Made by a program: the position numbers and the translations under genes. DNA of 11,926 nt from contig DBOL01000111.1 of assembly GCA_002299555.1 (NCBI GenBank), positions 1 to 11,926 on the forward strand. Direction: 5' to 3'. The DNA comes from Candidatus Aminicenantes bacterium UBA647 (GTDB lineage: Bacteria > Acidobacteriota > Aminicenantia > UBA2199). This document shows, one piece after another, positions 1 to 6,443 of this stretch (position 1 is the first letter of the stretch; each line of letters starts with the position of its first letter). The notes beneath the pieces were generated by a model. That model was not told the DNA's origin, did not search any database, and was given only the letters and a program-made list of their open reading frames with translations.

Positions 1-322
1 TGATATCTAATGAGATATTTGGAAATGAGAGGCATCCTTCCGAATCTGTCTCTTTCCCTTCCTCCTCTGCAATGAAGGGATTAATAAGAATTGTAAATTC
101 ATTCTCTTCTTTCCCCATTGAGACATCAACAACTGAAAGCATCATAGATTCTCCGATCTGCGGTGCAGCAAGACCTATAGCATTCGGAGTTCCGTACATA
201 GTGAACTTCATCTTTTCGATCAGATCCACAATAAACTGATCAATATTTTCGATGGTGCTACCCTTATGCTTAAGGACCTCATCACCATATTTATATATTT
301 CCATTAATTGCTGCACGCTCAT
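1..322 (-). CDS. def: Peptide deformylase, N-terminal part (cut by window edge)
   Basis: Removes the formyl group from the N-terminal methionine of new proteins, in the cytoplasm at the ribosome exit; a metal (Fe/Zn) hydrolase. About 107 residues are visible. Motif I appears as IGLAAPQIG at residues 49-57, with the active-site glutamine at Q55, and motif II as EGCLS at residues 95-99, with C97 the expected metal ligand. The third motif (HExxH, two metal histidines) lies beyond the left edge. The first motif residue is Ala48 where many homologues have Gly. An in-frame TAG six bases upstream means ATG 322 is the first possible ATG. The only GGAGG lies about 20 nt upstream, inside the promoter spacer, so initiation at 322 would be leaderless. 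An in-frame ATG at 304 (Met7) is the alternative; family alignments allow either. Family identity is very likely; the start is uncertain. Confidence 0.93.
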   Translation of the reverse strand, partial: MSVQQLMEIYKYGDEVLKHKGSTIENIDQFIVDLIEKMKFTMYGTPNAIGLAAPQIGESMMLSVVDVSMGKEENEFTILINPFIAEEEGKETDSEGCLSFPNISLDI

Positions 323-328
323 AATCTA

Positions 329-357
329 ATTATATTTTCTTTCCTCCATCATGTCAA
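329..357 (-). promoter_or_regulatory. Perfect-consensus sigma-70 promoter for def
   Basis: On the minus strand TTGACA occupies 357-352 and TATAAT occupies 334-329, separated by exactly 17 bp. Both hexamers match the consensus at all six positions. The expected transcription start is about 323-321, on or beside the ATG at 322, so the mRNA would have little or no 5' leader. Confidence 0.85.
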
Positions 358-376
358 AGTGATAAATACAGTGGTT

Positions 377-400
377 GCTGCAAAAGGTGCTGCAAAAGGT
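377..400. repeat. 12-bp tandem duplication (2 copies)
   Basis: The 12-mer GCTGCAAAAGGT occurs twice head to tail at 377-388 and 389-400. The second copy runs directly into the 20-bp repeat that starts at 395. It looks like a small slippage duplication at the edge of that repeat. Confidence 0.8.
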
Positions 401-414
401 GTCTGTCCCCTTTT
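395..414. repeat. 20-bp dispersed repeat, copy 1
   Basis: The 20-mer AAAGGTGTCTGTCCCCTTTT is found here and again, identically, at 10677-10696. Its ends are complementary (AAAAGG at 394-399 with CCTTTT at 409-414), so it can form a short hairpin with a 9-nt loop followed by a T-run. Both copies are intergenic. From memory, closely similar AAAGGGGACAGACACC strings are scattered in many bacterial genomes near REP-associated IS200-like (Y1) transposases; no such transposase is in this window. The 3' end of this copy abuts the -35 region of the mutL promoter. Confidence 0.8.
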
Positions 415-441
415 TGTATTCGTAATTTAAACTGGTATAAT
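414..441 (+). promoter_or_regulatory. Extended -10 promoter for mutL
   Basis: TGGTATAAT at 433-441 is a perfect TATAAT with the extended TGn element. The -35 region is weak: the best candidate is TTGTAT at 414-419, 16 bp upstream and partly made from the end of the 20-bp repeat. Transcription would start near 448, which leaves a leader of about 20 nt before the ATG at 468 and only a few nt before the ATG at 453. Confidence 0.65.
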
Positions 442-467
442 CAAATTTTTTTATGAGAGGGAGTTTT

Positions 468-2147
468 ATGGGCAAAATAGTTGTGCTGAAGGAAGAAATA
501 TACAGGAAAATTGCCGCAGGTGAAGTTGTTGAGAGGCCATTTTCTGTTGTAAAAGAACTTGTTGAAAATTCTCTGGATGCGGGTGCCCGGGCAATTAAAA
601 TAGATCTTGAACATGGTGGAAAGTCACTTGTAAGAGTTGTTGATGACGGGTCCGGTTTTGATGAGGATGATGTTGAGATAGCATTCCACCGCCATTCCAC
701 TTCCAAATTTCGTGAATTTTCAGATTTTGACACACTCGACACTCTGGGATTCAGGGGGGAGGCTCTTCCGTCAATCCTTGAAGTTTCTGACATTGATATT
801 GAGACTTCGTCAGGAGACGGAGGTGGGGGGATAAGATTTAATTTCAGAGAGGGGATACTTAGCGGTAAAGAGACAATCGCTTTTCCAAAAGGGTCTTCGA
901 TATCGGTGAGGAATCTGTTTGATAATTTTCCTGTAAGAAAAAAATTCCTTAAAAGTGATAGAAGTGAAATGAATCAGATCACCGGATTTTTGGAACAGAT
1001 TGTACTTGTCAATTACAAAGTATCATTTGAGTTGACCCATAACTGGAAAACCGTATTCAGTTATGATGCGGTCCGGGAACTGAAGGAAAGAGTTTATCAG
1101 GTGTTTGGAAAGACGTTTACAGATGACCTGACAGATGTTGAATTTGAACATTTCGGATATAAGATAACTGGTTTGGTATCAAAATTAAATACGGGTGTTT
1201 CAAATAAAAAAAAGCAATTTTTTTTCGTAAATGGGAGAAACGTAAGGGAAAAAACTCTCTATGCTGCCTTTAATACGACATTTCAACGTTACCTTGAAAA
1301 GAGCAGAAGTCCGGCAGGTATCATTCTTCTGGATATTCCTCCCGGTGAAGTAGATGTCAACATACACCCTATGAAGCTTGAGATCAAGTTTGAAGATTCA
1401 TCCAGAGTATTTCAATTGATCAAGAAAGGGATCGAAAATGTTATGGGTGATAATAGCGGTTTCCGACCGGAAGAGGATATTGCTGAAGTTGTTGCACCTT
1501 ACATTAATGAAAAATTCGAAAATCAGATTCCTGGTACATCAGGTTTCTCACAACAGGCCCTGTTTGATCCGGATGTGTCCGAAGAGAATGATTTCATTCT
1601 GATAGGGCAATACAGAGATTCTTATATAATAATTGAAAAGGATGGAGATTTGATGGTGGTTGATCAGCACAATGCTGACGAGAGGTCTAATTTTGACAGA
1701 CTTAAAAAAGAGTTTACGGAAAGGAATACCATAACAGTATCACCTCTGTTCCCAATGATCATTGAGCTGACCCCCGGGGAGTCTGAATTGCTGGACGAAG
1801 GGAAGCGAGATGTTCTCGGGAATGCGGGATTTTTAATGGAACACATGGGCGGAAACTCTTATGATATAAAAGGATATCCTGAGATACTTAACGAGAGGTT
1901 TGTTTCTGATACAATAAGAGAAATCCTGGGAATTGGAAGTGATGAGGTTAATTTCGAGGACAGAGCACTGGCAGAAATAGCTTGTAAAAGTTCCATTAAG
2001 ATAAATTATAAACTCCATAATGATCAGATGAGAAAGGTTGTAAGGGCATTGTTCCTTTCAACTAATCCGTATTTTTGTCCCCATAAGAGGCCAATAATCA
2101 TAAATTTTTCTCTTGAAACCATAGAAAAAACCTTAAAAAGAAAATAA
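468..2147 (+). CDS. mutL: DNA mismatch repair protein MutL (endonuclease type)
   Basis: Couples mismatch recognition by MutS to strand removal; a GHKL-type ATPase that dimerises through its C-terminal domain. With ATG 468 as the start it has 559 residues. The ATPase part shows AAGEVVERP (16-24), catalytic E30 and N34 within KELVENSLDAGA, DDGSG (59-63), RHSTSK and TLGFRGEALPSI. FFFVNGRNV follows in the transducer domain. QQALF at 362-366 in the linker fits the QxxLF sliding-clamp motif. The C-terminal domain has DQHNADER (399-406), ACKSSIK (505-511) and CPHKRP (537-542). These correspond to the three motifs of the nicking (endonuclease) MutL class, with substitutions (usual DQHAxxE and CPHGRP). 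ATG 468 is preferred over ATG 453 because GAGAGGGAG ends about 5 nt before it and the protein then begins MGKIVVLKEEIYRKI like the family. No mutS is in the window. Confidence 0.97.
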   Translation: MGKIVVLKEEIYRKIAAGEVVERPFSVVKELVENSLDAGARAIKIDLEHGGKSLVRVVDDGSGFDEDDVEIAFHRHSTSKFREFSDFDTLDTLGFRGEALPSILEVSDIDIETSSGDGGGGIRFNFREGILSGKETIAFPKGSSISVRNLFDNFPVRKKFLKSDRSEMNQITGFLEQIVLVNYKVSFELTHNWKTVFSYDAVRELKERVYQVFGKTFTDDLTDVEFEHFGYKITGLVSKLNTGVSNKKKQFFFVNGRNVREKTLYAAFNTTFQRYLEKSRSPAGIILLDIPPGEVDVNIHPMKLEIKFEDSSRVFQLIKKGIENVMGDNSGFRPEEDIAEVVAPYINEKFENQIPGTSGFSQQALFDPDVSEENDFILIGQYRDSYIIIEKDGDLMVVDQHNADERSNFDRLKKEFTERNTITVSPLFPMIIELTPGESELLDEGKRDVLGNAGFLMEHMGGNSYDIKGYPEILNERFVSDTIREILGIGSDEVNFEDRALAEIACKSSIKINYKLHNDQMRKVVRALFLSTNPYFCPHKRPIIINFSLETIEKTLKRK

Positions 2148-2154
2148 AGTTGGG

Positions 2155-2170
2155 AACAATTATTGTTTTT
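2155..2170 (+). terminator. Weak hairpin plus T-run after mutL
   Basis: AACAA (2155-2159) can pair with TTGTT (2163-2167) around a 3-nt loop and runs into a short T-run. It is A/T-only and short, so termination here is possible but poorly supported. Confidence 0.3.
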
Positions 2171-2171
2171 A

Positions 2172-2200
2172 TTGACTTACCCTCTTTTCTCTGCTAAATA
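2172..2200 (+). promoter_or_regulatory. Promoter for the lysine degradation operon
   Basis: TTGACT at 2172-2177 and TAAATA at 2195-2200 are spaced by 17 bp. A TG at 2192-2193 gives an extended -10. The -10 hexamer is a poor match, so the call rests on the strong -35, the spacing and the position just ahead of a gene with SD AGAGAGG. Confidence 0.5.
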
Positions 2201-2224
2201 GAAGTATTCAAAAAGAGAGGACAT

Positions 2225-3529
2225 ATGGCTAATACAATAGGTATAAGAAGAGAAGATAAGAATGAGTGGGAACGGAGAGTCCCGCTTACTCCTCAGGCGG
2301 TAAAGGAGCTTAAAGATAAACTCGGGGTCAGGATCATTGTTCAGCCCTCAGATCTCCGGATCTTCAAAGATGATGAGTATGTTCAGGCAGGTGCCGAGAT
2401 AAATGAGGACCTGAGTGAGGCAGATACAATCTTTGCAGTAAAAGAGGTTCCCATAAGTTTTTTGGAAGAAGGCAAAACTTATGTGTTCTTTTCCCATACT
2501 ATTAAAGGGCAGAAATATAATATGGGATTGCTCAGGAGGATGATCGAGAAAAAAATAAACCTTATAGATTACGAAAAGATAGTTGATGATGAGAACAGAA
2601 GGCTCATCTTTTTTGGGAAATATGCCGGCCTTGCCGGGATGGTTGAAACTTTACATGGACTTGGACAAAAGCTTAAACTTCAAGGATATGATACACCACT
2701 GCAAAAAATCAAACAGGCTTTTTCCTATGGGAGCGTTGAGGAGGCAAAAGATCATATAAGTGAGATCGGAAAAGAGATCGAGGAATCCGGATTTCCAAGT
2801 GAGCTTTCCCCTTTTGTATTTGGTTTTGCAGGATACGGTAATGTATCGCAGGGTGCTCAGGAGATATTTGATCTTTTGCCGTATAAAACCATGTCGATAG
2901 ATGTTCTTGCAGAAAATTATGAAAATTTTGCCGCCGATAATTATATATTTTATAAAGTTGTACTGAAGGAAGAGGATCTGGTAAGAAGAAAAGAGGGGCA
3001 ATTTGATCTTAAAGAATATTATAATAATCCTGAACTGTATGTTTCCAAATTCAGCGAATATGCAGAAAACTTGAAAGTTCTTGTTAATTGTATTTATTGG
3101 ACTGAGAAGTATCCCCGTCTGATTACTAAAGATTATTTGAAGGATCAGGCGGGAGTTACTAAATATCCGAATCTGAGAATGATCGGAGATATCAGTTGTG
3201 ATATTGACGGATCGATTGAAATCACACATAAGGTGACAATGCCTGACAACCCGTCATTCACATACTTCGGACATAATGATAAATATGAAGATGGGATCAG
3301 TAGTGAAGGGGTATCTGTAATGGCAGTTGATAACCTCCCATGTGAATTTCCCAGAGAATCTTCAGAGGCATTTTCAGAAGTTCTATTGAGATTTGCAGGA
3401 AAAATTGCGGATGCTGACTTCAATGCTGAATTCAACTCCTTGATTATTCCGGATCCGATAAAGAAAGCTCTTATACTTCACGAGGGGCGAATAACAGAAG
3501 ACTATAAATATATGGAATCGTTCATCTAG
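2225..3529 (+). CDS. Lysine-ketoglutarate reductase (saccharopine-forming), stand-alone
   Basis: Condenses lysine with 2-oxoglutarate and reduces the product to saccharopine with NADPH (EC 1.5.1.8), the first step of the saccharopine route, in the cytoplasm. The 434 residues resemble the N-terminal half of animal and plant aminoadipate semialdehyde synthase throughout. GIRREDKNEWERR (6-18) opens the AlaDh/PNT-type domain, and K73 and H91 (in FFSHTIKGQ) sit where the substrate-binding Lys and His of the alanine dehydrogenase family lie. LIDYEKIVDDE and FFGKYAGLAGMVETLHGLG follow. The nucleotide-binding loop is GYGNVSQG (203-210). The start is ATG 2225 behind AGAGAGG. The stop overlaps the SD of the next gene, which encodes the second enzyme of the same pathway. 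A plain alanine or saccharopine (AAA-type) dehydrogenase is less likely given the full-length match and the neighbour. Confidence 0.9.
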   Translation: MANTIGIRREDKNEWERRVPLTPQAVKELKDKLGVRIIVQPSDLRIFKDDEYVQAGAEINEDLSEADTIFAVKEVPISFLEEGKTYVFFSHTIKGQKYNMGLLRRMIEKKINLIDYEKIVDDENRRLIFFGKYAGLAGMVETLHGLGQKLKLQGYDTPLQKIKQAFSYGSVEEAKDHISEIGKEIEESGFPSELSPFVFGFAGYGNVSQGAQEIFDLLPYKTMSIDVLAENYENFAADNYIFYKVVLKEEDLVRRKEGQFDLKEYYNNPELYVSKFSEYAENLKVLVNCIYWTEKYPRLITKDYLKDQAGVTKYPNLRMIGDISCDIDGSIEITHKVTMPDNPSFTYFGHNDKYEDGISSEGVSVMAVDNLPCEFPRESSEAFSEVLLRFAGKIADADFNAEFNSLIIPDPIKKALILHEGRITEDYKYMESFI

Positions 3530-3537
3530 GAGAAATC

Positions 3538-4860
3538 TTGAAAAATATACTTATCCTTGGAGCCGGTTTAGTAAGCAGGCCGGGGGTTAAATATCTGCTT
3601 GGCAACAGTAATTTGAATATTATAGTTGCCGATATTTTCCCCGAGAAAGCAGAGGCTTTGATCGAAGGTTCTACGAATGGGAAGGCAGTGGCTCTGGATA
3701 TTAATGACACGGAGAAACTGGATGTGATGATAAGCGAGAATGACATTATTGTAAGTCTGCTTCCCTGGACTCTCCATATGAAGGTTGCAGATCTGTGCAT
3801 TAAAAACAACAAAAATATGGTCACTACTTCCTATGTTAGTGATGGCATGAAGATTCTTGATCCGTTAATAAGAGAGAAAGGGTTGTTGTTTATTAATGAG
3901 GTTGGAGTTGATCCTGGAATTGATCATATGTCTGCAAAGAAAATAATTGATGAAGTTGAAAAAGAGGGTGGAAAGATCCTTGAGTTTTATTCATATACAG
4001 GAGGCCTTCCCGCACCGGAAAACAACGACAACCCCTTCGGGTATAAGTTTTCGTGGAGCCCCAGAGGGGTTTTGCTTGCATCACGAAATTCTGCGAAATT
4101 TCTTGAGAATGGGATAGTAGTAGATATTCCTGGAGAAGAGCTTTTTCTCAATTGTAGAGAAGATATGGTAGACGAGCTTGGGGATTTCGAAGTATATCCA
4201 AACCGGGACTCCATAATATACAAAGAATTATATGGCCTTGATGATGTCACGACTCTTATCCGTGGAACTTATAGATACCCCGGGTGGTGCAGAACATTAA
4301 AGCTTATGATTGATTTAGGCCTGTTTTCTGATATACCGACAAAAGGGATCAGCCGGGTCCCATATAGTGAAGCAATGTCAAAATTAGAAGGGATCAGCGA
4401 TAAAGAAGATCTGAAGAAACAGATCTCTGAGAGATATAAAATATTACTTGATTCAGAGGAGTTAGAGCGACTGGAGTGGCTCGGGTTGTTCGGGGATGAA
4501 TTGACTCCTGATCATGATAATTTCTTTGAAATATTAAGCGATCTTATGGAAAAGAAACTCTATTATGAAGATAGTGAAAAGGACATGGTATTAATGAAGC
4601 ATACATTTACTATTCTGAATAAAGATGGTTCAAAAGAGAAAGTCACTTCAACTCTGATAGATTATGGTATTCCCGGAGGGGATTCGTCGATGTCACGAAC
4701 AGTAAGCCTCCCTCTTGCAATTAGCGTGAAAATGATGGCTGAAGGGAAATTCGATCTGACAGGAGTTCAGATCCCGGTCATAAGTGATCTATATCTGCCA
4801 ATCCTTGCTGAGCTTGAGAATCTGGGGATAAAAATGGCGGAGAAAAGAACCTCTCTGTGA
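3538..4860 (+). CDS. Saccharopine dehydrogenase (glutamate-forming)
   Basis: Oxidises saccharopine with NAD+ to aminoadipate semialdehyde and glutamate (EC 1.5.1.9), the second step after the gene immediately upstream. The 440-residue product matches the C-terminal half of eukaryotic aminoadipate semialdehyde synthase. It has a Rossmann loop ILGAGLVSRP (6-15), then NMVTTSYVSDGM, VGVDPGIDHM, YTGGLPAPENNDNPFGYKFSW and YPNRDS. LEWLGLFGDE and the EKDMVLM segment lie in the C-terminal part. The start is TTG 3538; AGGAGA overlapping the upstream TAG stop is 5-6 nt before it, and no nearby ATG fits. The 8-nt gap from the previous gene and the 4-nt GTGA overlap with the next one indicate co-transcription and probably translational coupling. 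In animals and plants the two activities are fused; here they are two proteins. Confidence 0.9.
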   Translation: MKNILILGAGLVSRPGVKYLLGNSNLNIIVADIFPEKAEALIEGSTNGKAVALDINDTEKLDVMISENDIIVSLLPWTLHMKVADLCIKNNKNMVTTSYVSDGMKILDPLIREKGLLFINEVGVDPGIDHMSAKKIIDEVEKEGGKILEFYSYTGGLPAPENNDNPFGYKFSWSPRGVLLASRNSAKFLENGIVVDIPGEELFLNCREDMVDELGDFEVYPNRDSIIYKELYGLDDVTTLIRGTYRYPGWCRTLKLMIDLGLFSDIPTKGISRVPYSEAMSKLEGISDKEDLKKQISERYKILLDSEELERLEWLGLFGDELTPDHDNFFEILSDLMEKKLYYEDSEKDMVLMKHTFTILNKDGSKEKVTSTLIDYGIPGGDSSMSRTVSLPLAISVKMMAEGKFDLTGVQIPVISDLYLPILAELENLGIKMAEKRTSL

Positions 4861-5216
4861 TACCAAAAAACAGCCTTGGTGTAAAAGGTGAACTCCAGGC
4901 AAGCAAATATCTGAAAAAAAAAGGGTATCTGATCGTTGAGAACAATTGCAGGATCGGAGGATCTGAGATAGATATTGTTGCCACTAAGGGGGATTTTCTT
5001 ATATTTGTTGAAGTTAAATCAAGACGTTCTACGAATACAGGTTTCCCGGAAGAATTTGTTGATGCAAGAAAAACAGCAAAAATAATTTCCGGGGCAAAGT
5101 TGTATATAGCCAGAAAAAAATATAGGGAAAAACTCGTAAGATTTGATATAATATCTGTTGTTCTGACCGATGGAAAATTTGTGATTGATCATATTGAAAA
5201 TGCTTTCGAGGAGTAA
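4857..5216 (+). CDS. YraN/UPF0102 family nuclease-fold protein
   Basis: A 119-residue member of the UPF0102 (YraN) family, whose biochemical role is not firmly established. The fold is that of restriction-endonuclease-like and Holliday-junction-resolvase-like nucleases. The typical N-terminal GExxAxxYLxxxGY appears as GELQASKYLKKKGY (11-24), followed by N29/N30. The putative metal-binding core is SEID (36-39) and VEVKSR (51-56), which gives E37, D39, E52 and K54, the D-ExK arrangement. The length is normal for the family. The start is GTG at 4857, overlapping the TGA of the upstream gene by 4 nt, with GGAGAAAAG about 13 nt upstream. The next gene begins 2 nt after its stop. It is commonly carried in mixed housekeeping operons, so the lysine-pathway context says little about its job. 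Confidence 0.9.
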   Translation: MIPKNSLGVKGELQASKYLKKKGYLIVENNCRIGGSEIDIVATKGDFLIFVEVKSRRSTNTGFPEEFVDARKTAKIISGAKLYIARKKYREKLVRFDIISVVLTDGKFVIDHIENAFEE

Positions 5217-5218
5217 GA

Positions 5219-6199
5219 ATGGCCGAGATCAGAAGAGACCCGTTCTCAGGGTCTGTTGTTATATACTCTCCCGATAGAGAAAATCGTCCGGATTTTACCG
5301 GGATAAAAAGAACTATAGATCTCAGTCCGGAGAATTGTCCCTTTTGTAAAGGGAATGAAGATATGACCCCTCCGGAGATATTCAGGATCTCCGATGGTGA
5401 TTCAGGTTGGAAGGTCAGGGTAATACCGAACAAATTCCCGGTATTGAATGTTGAGGAGAACTATAACAGGTCTGACAATGGTATTTTCGAAAGGTTTGCG
5501 GGAGCGGGGGCACATGAGATAATAATTGAAACGCCTTCTCATTCTGAAGATATAGCTCTCTGTGCTCCTGACTATTTTAGTGATATTTTTATCACTTATC
5601 GGGATAGAATAAATGACCTTAAAAATGATTTCAGGTTGAAATATATTCAGATCTTCAAAAATCACAAGGCTTCAGCAGGAGCCACTATCTCACATCATCA
5701 CTCACAATTGATTGCATTGCCATTTGTCCCGGAAGAAGTAGCAAGAAAATTGGTTGTATTAAAAAATTTTTATAAAAAAAATAACAGGTCTTTATTCAGC
5801 AATATCATCACTGCGGAGTTGGAGCATAAAGAAAGGGTGGTTTCAGAAAATGAGAGCTTTATTGCAGTAGCACCCTGGTATTCCCGGACCCCTTTTCAGG
5901 TTTCGTTCTATCAGAAACAGGGACACCCCAGATTTGAAGATGTCAGGGATCAGGAAGTGGAAAATCTTTCAGAAATTTTCAGCAAAGTAATAAAGAAAAT
6001 AATATCGGCCCTGGGAGATATTTCATATAACCTTGTTCTCTACAATCTCCCTTTCGCTGAGCAGGATGATGCAGGCTTTAATTGGTATGTTGAGCTTTTA
6101 CCGGCCATTGGTGGAACGGGAGGTTTCGAAGCAGCAACCGGAACATACATTAACACAGTGCTACCTGAAAAAGCTGCGGAGATCCTGAATAAATTTTAA
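5219..6199 (+). CDS. galT: Galactose-1-phosphate uridylyltransferase family protein
   Basis: A HIT-superfamily nucleotidylyltransferase of 326 residues. In the Leloir pathway GalT exchanges UMP between UDP-glucose and galactose-1-phosphate. The sequence has CPFC (40-43), NKFP, GAHEIIIETPSH (97-108) and ATISHHHSQ (155-163). From family knowledge C40, C43, H108 and H159 would form the structural zinc site, H161 would be the nucleotidylated histidine and Q163 its partner. The C-terminal half ends with FNWYVELLP and GFEAATGTYINTV, as in bacterial GalT. ATG 5219 follows GAGGAG at a good distance. It is last in the operon. No galK or galE is nearby, so the substrate could be another sugar phosphate (some relatives are ADP-glucose phosphorylases); the gene symbol is by family. 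Confidence 0.85.
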   Translation: MAEIRRDPFSGSVVIYSPDRENRPDFTGIKRTIDLSPENCPFCKGNEDMTPPEIFRISDGDSGWKVRVIPNKFPVLNVEENYNRSDNGIFERFAGAGAHEIIIETPSHSEDIALCAPDYFSDIFITYRDRINDLKNDFRLKYIQIFKNHKASAGATISHHHSQLIALPFVPEEVARKLVVLKNFYKKNNRSLFSNIITAELEHKERVVSENESFIAVAPWYSRTPFQVSFYQKQGHPRFEDVRDQEVENLSEIFSKVIKKIISALGDISYNLVLYNLPFAEQDDAGFNWYVELLPAIGGTGGFEAATGTYINTVLPEKAAEILNKF

Positions 6200-6253
6200 T
6201 ATTATATCAAGTTCCCTCCATAATCCTCAAATATTATTTATTTAGTTCGTGCA

Positions 6254-6343
6254 CCACTACGCGTCTGACCGGGTATTATTCAGCAGCGTTAAGCGGATGA
6301 GCGCATCCGTAGCGGGAAGCAAAGTGGATGACGGTGAGAGCCG
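6254..6343. repeat. GC-rich hairpin island, REP-like or structured RNA
   Basis: Within an A/T-rich gap this stretch is clearly richer in G and C. CGGATG (6294-6299) pairs perfectly with CATCCG (6304-6309) around the loop AGCG. CGGT (6332-6335) pairs with GCCG (6340-6343) around a GAGA tetraloop. CTACG at 6257-6261 could pair with CGTAG at 6308-6312, which would enclose the first hairpin. No plausible ORF or T-run is attached. The CGGATnAGCG...ATCCG pattern resembles REP-type intergenic palindromes known from other bacteria; a small RNA or a dnaK leader element is the alternative. Confidence 0.5.
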
Positions 6344-6385
6344 AAAATATGATTAAGGTGTACTCAGATTTATATAATGTTAGTG

Positions 6386-6414
6386 TTGACAAATATATGT
6401 TTTTGTATTATTAT
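6386..6414 (+). promoter_or_regulatory. Strong sigma-70 promoter for dnaK
   Basis: TTGACA at 6386-6391 and TATTAT at 6409-6414 have a 17-bp spacer. The -35 is perfect and the -10 matches five of six positions. The predicted start is about 6421, which gives a leader of about 23 nt with TGGAGGT before the ATG. No CIRCE (TTAGCACTC-N9-GAGTGCTAA) or sigma-32 pattern is seen at 6200-6443. Confidence 0.8.
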
Positions 6415-6443
6415 GTAATTGAATAAATACTTTGGAGGTAATA

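Noticed and set aside
453..467. Upstream ATG at 453 as the mutL start
   Set aside because: It is only about 5 nt from the predicted transcription start and its added residues would be encoded by the SD of the better ATG at 468.
326..793. 155-codon open frame on the minus strand across the def-mutL gap
   Set aside because: It lies opposite the strongly conserved MutL ATPase region, is Ser/Thr-rich low-complexity, and overlaps the def/mutL promoter region; it is a shadow of mutL.
2651..3229. 192-codon open frame on the minus strand inside the lysine-ketoglutarate reductase gene
   Set aside because: It is long but has no SD, no recognisable domain and an Ile/Phe/Lys-rich composition that comes from the antisense of the conserved gene.
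6432..6443. TTG at 6432 as the dnaK start
   Set aside because: The codon is part of the Shine-Dalgarno for ATG 6444, which gives the conserved DnaK N terminus.
6200..6443. CIRCE operator before dnaK
   Set aside because: No TTAGCACTC or GAGTGCTAA half-site is present; TTAGTGTTGACA is only the -35 region.
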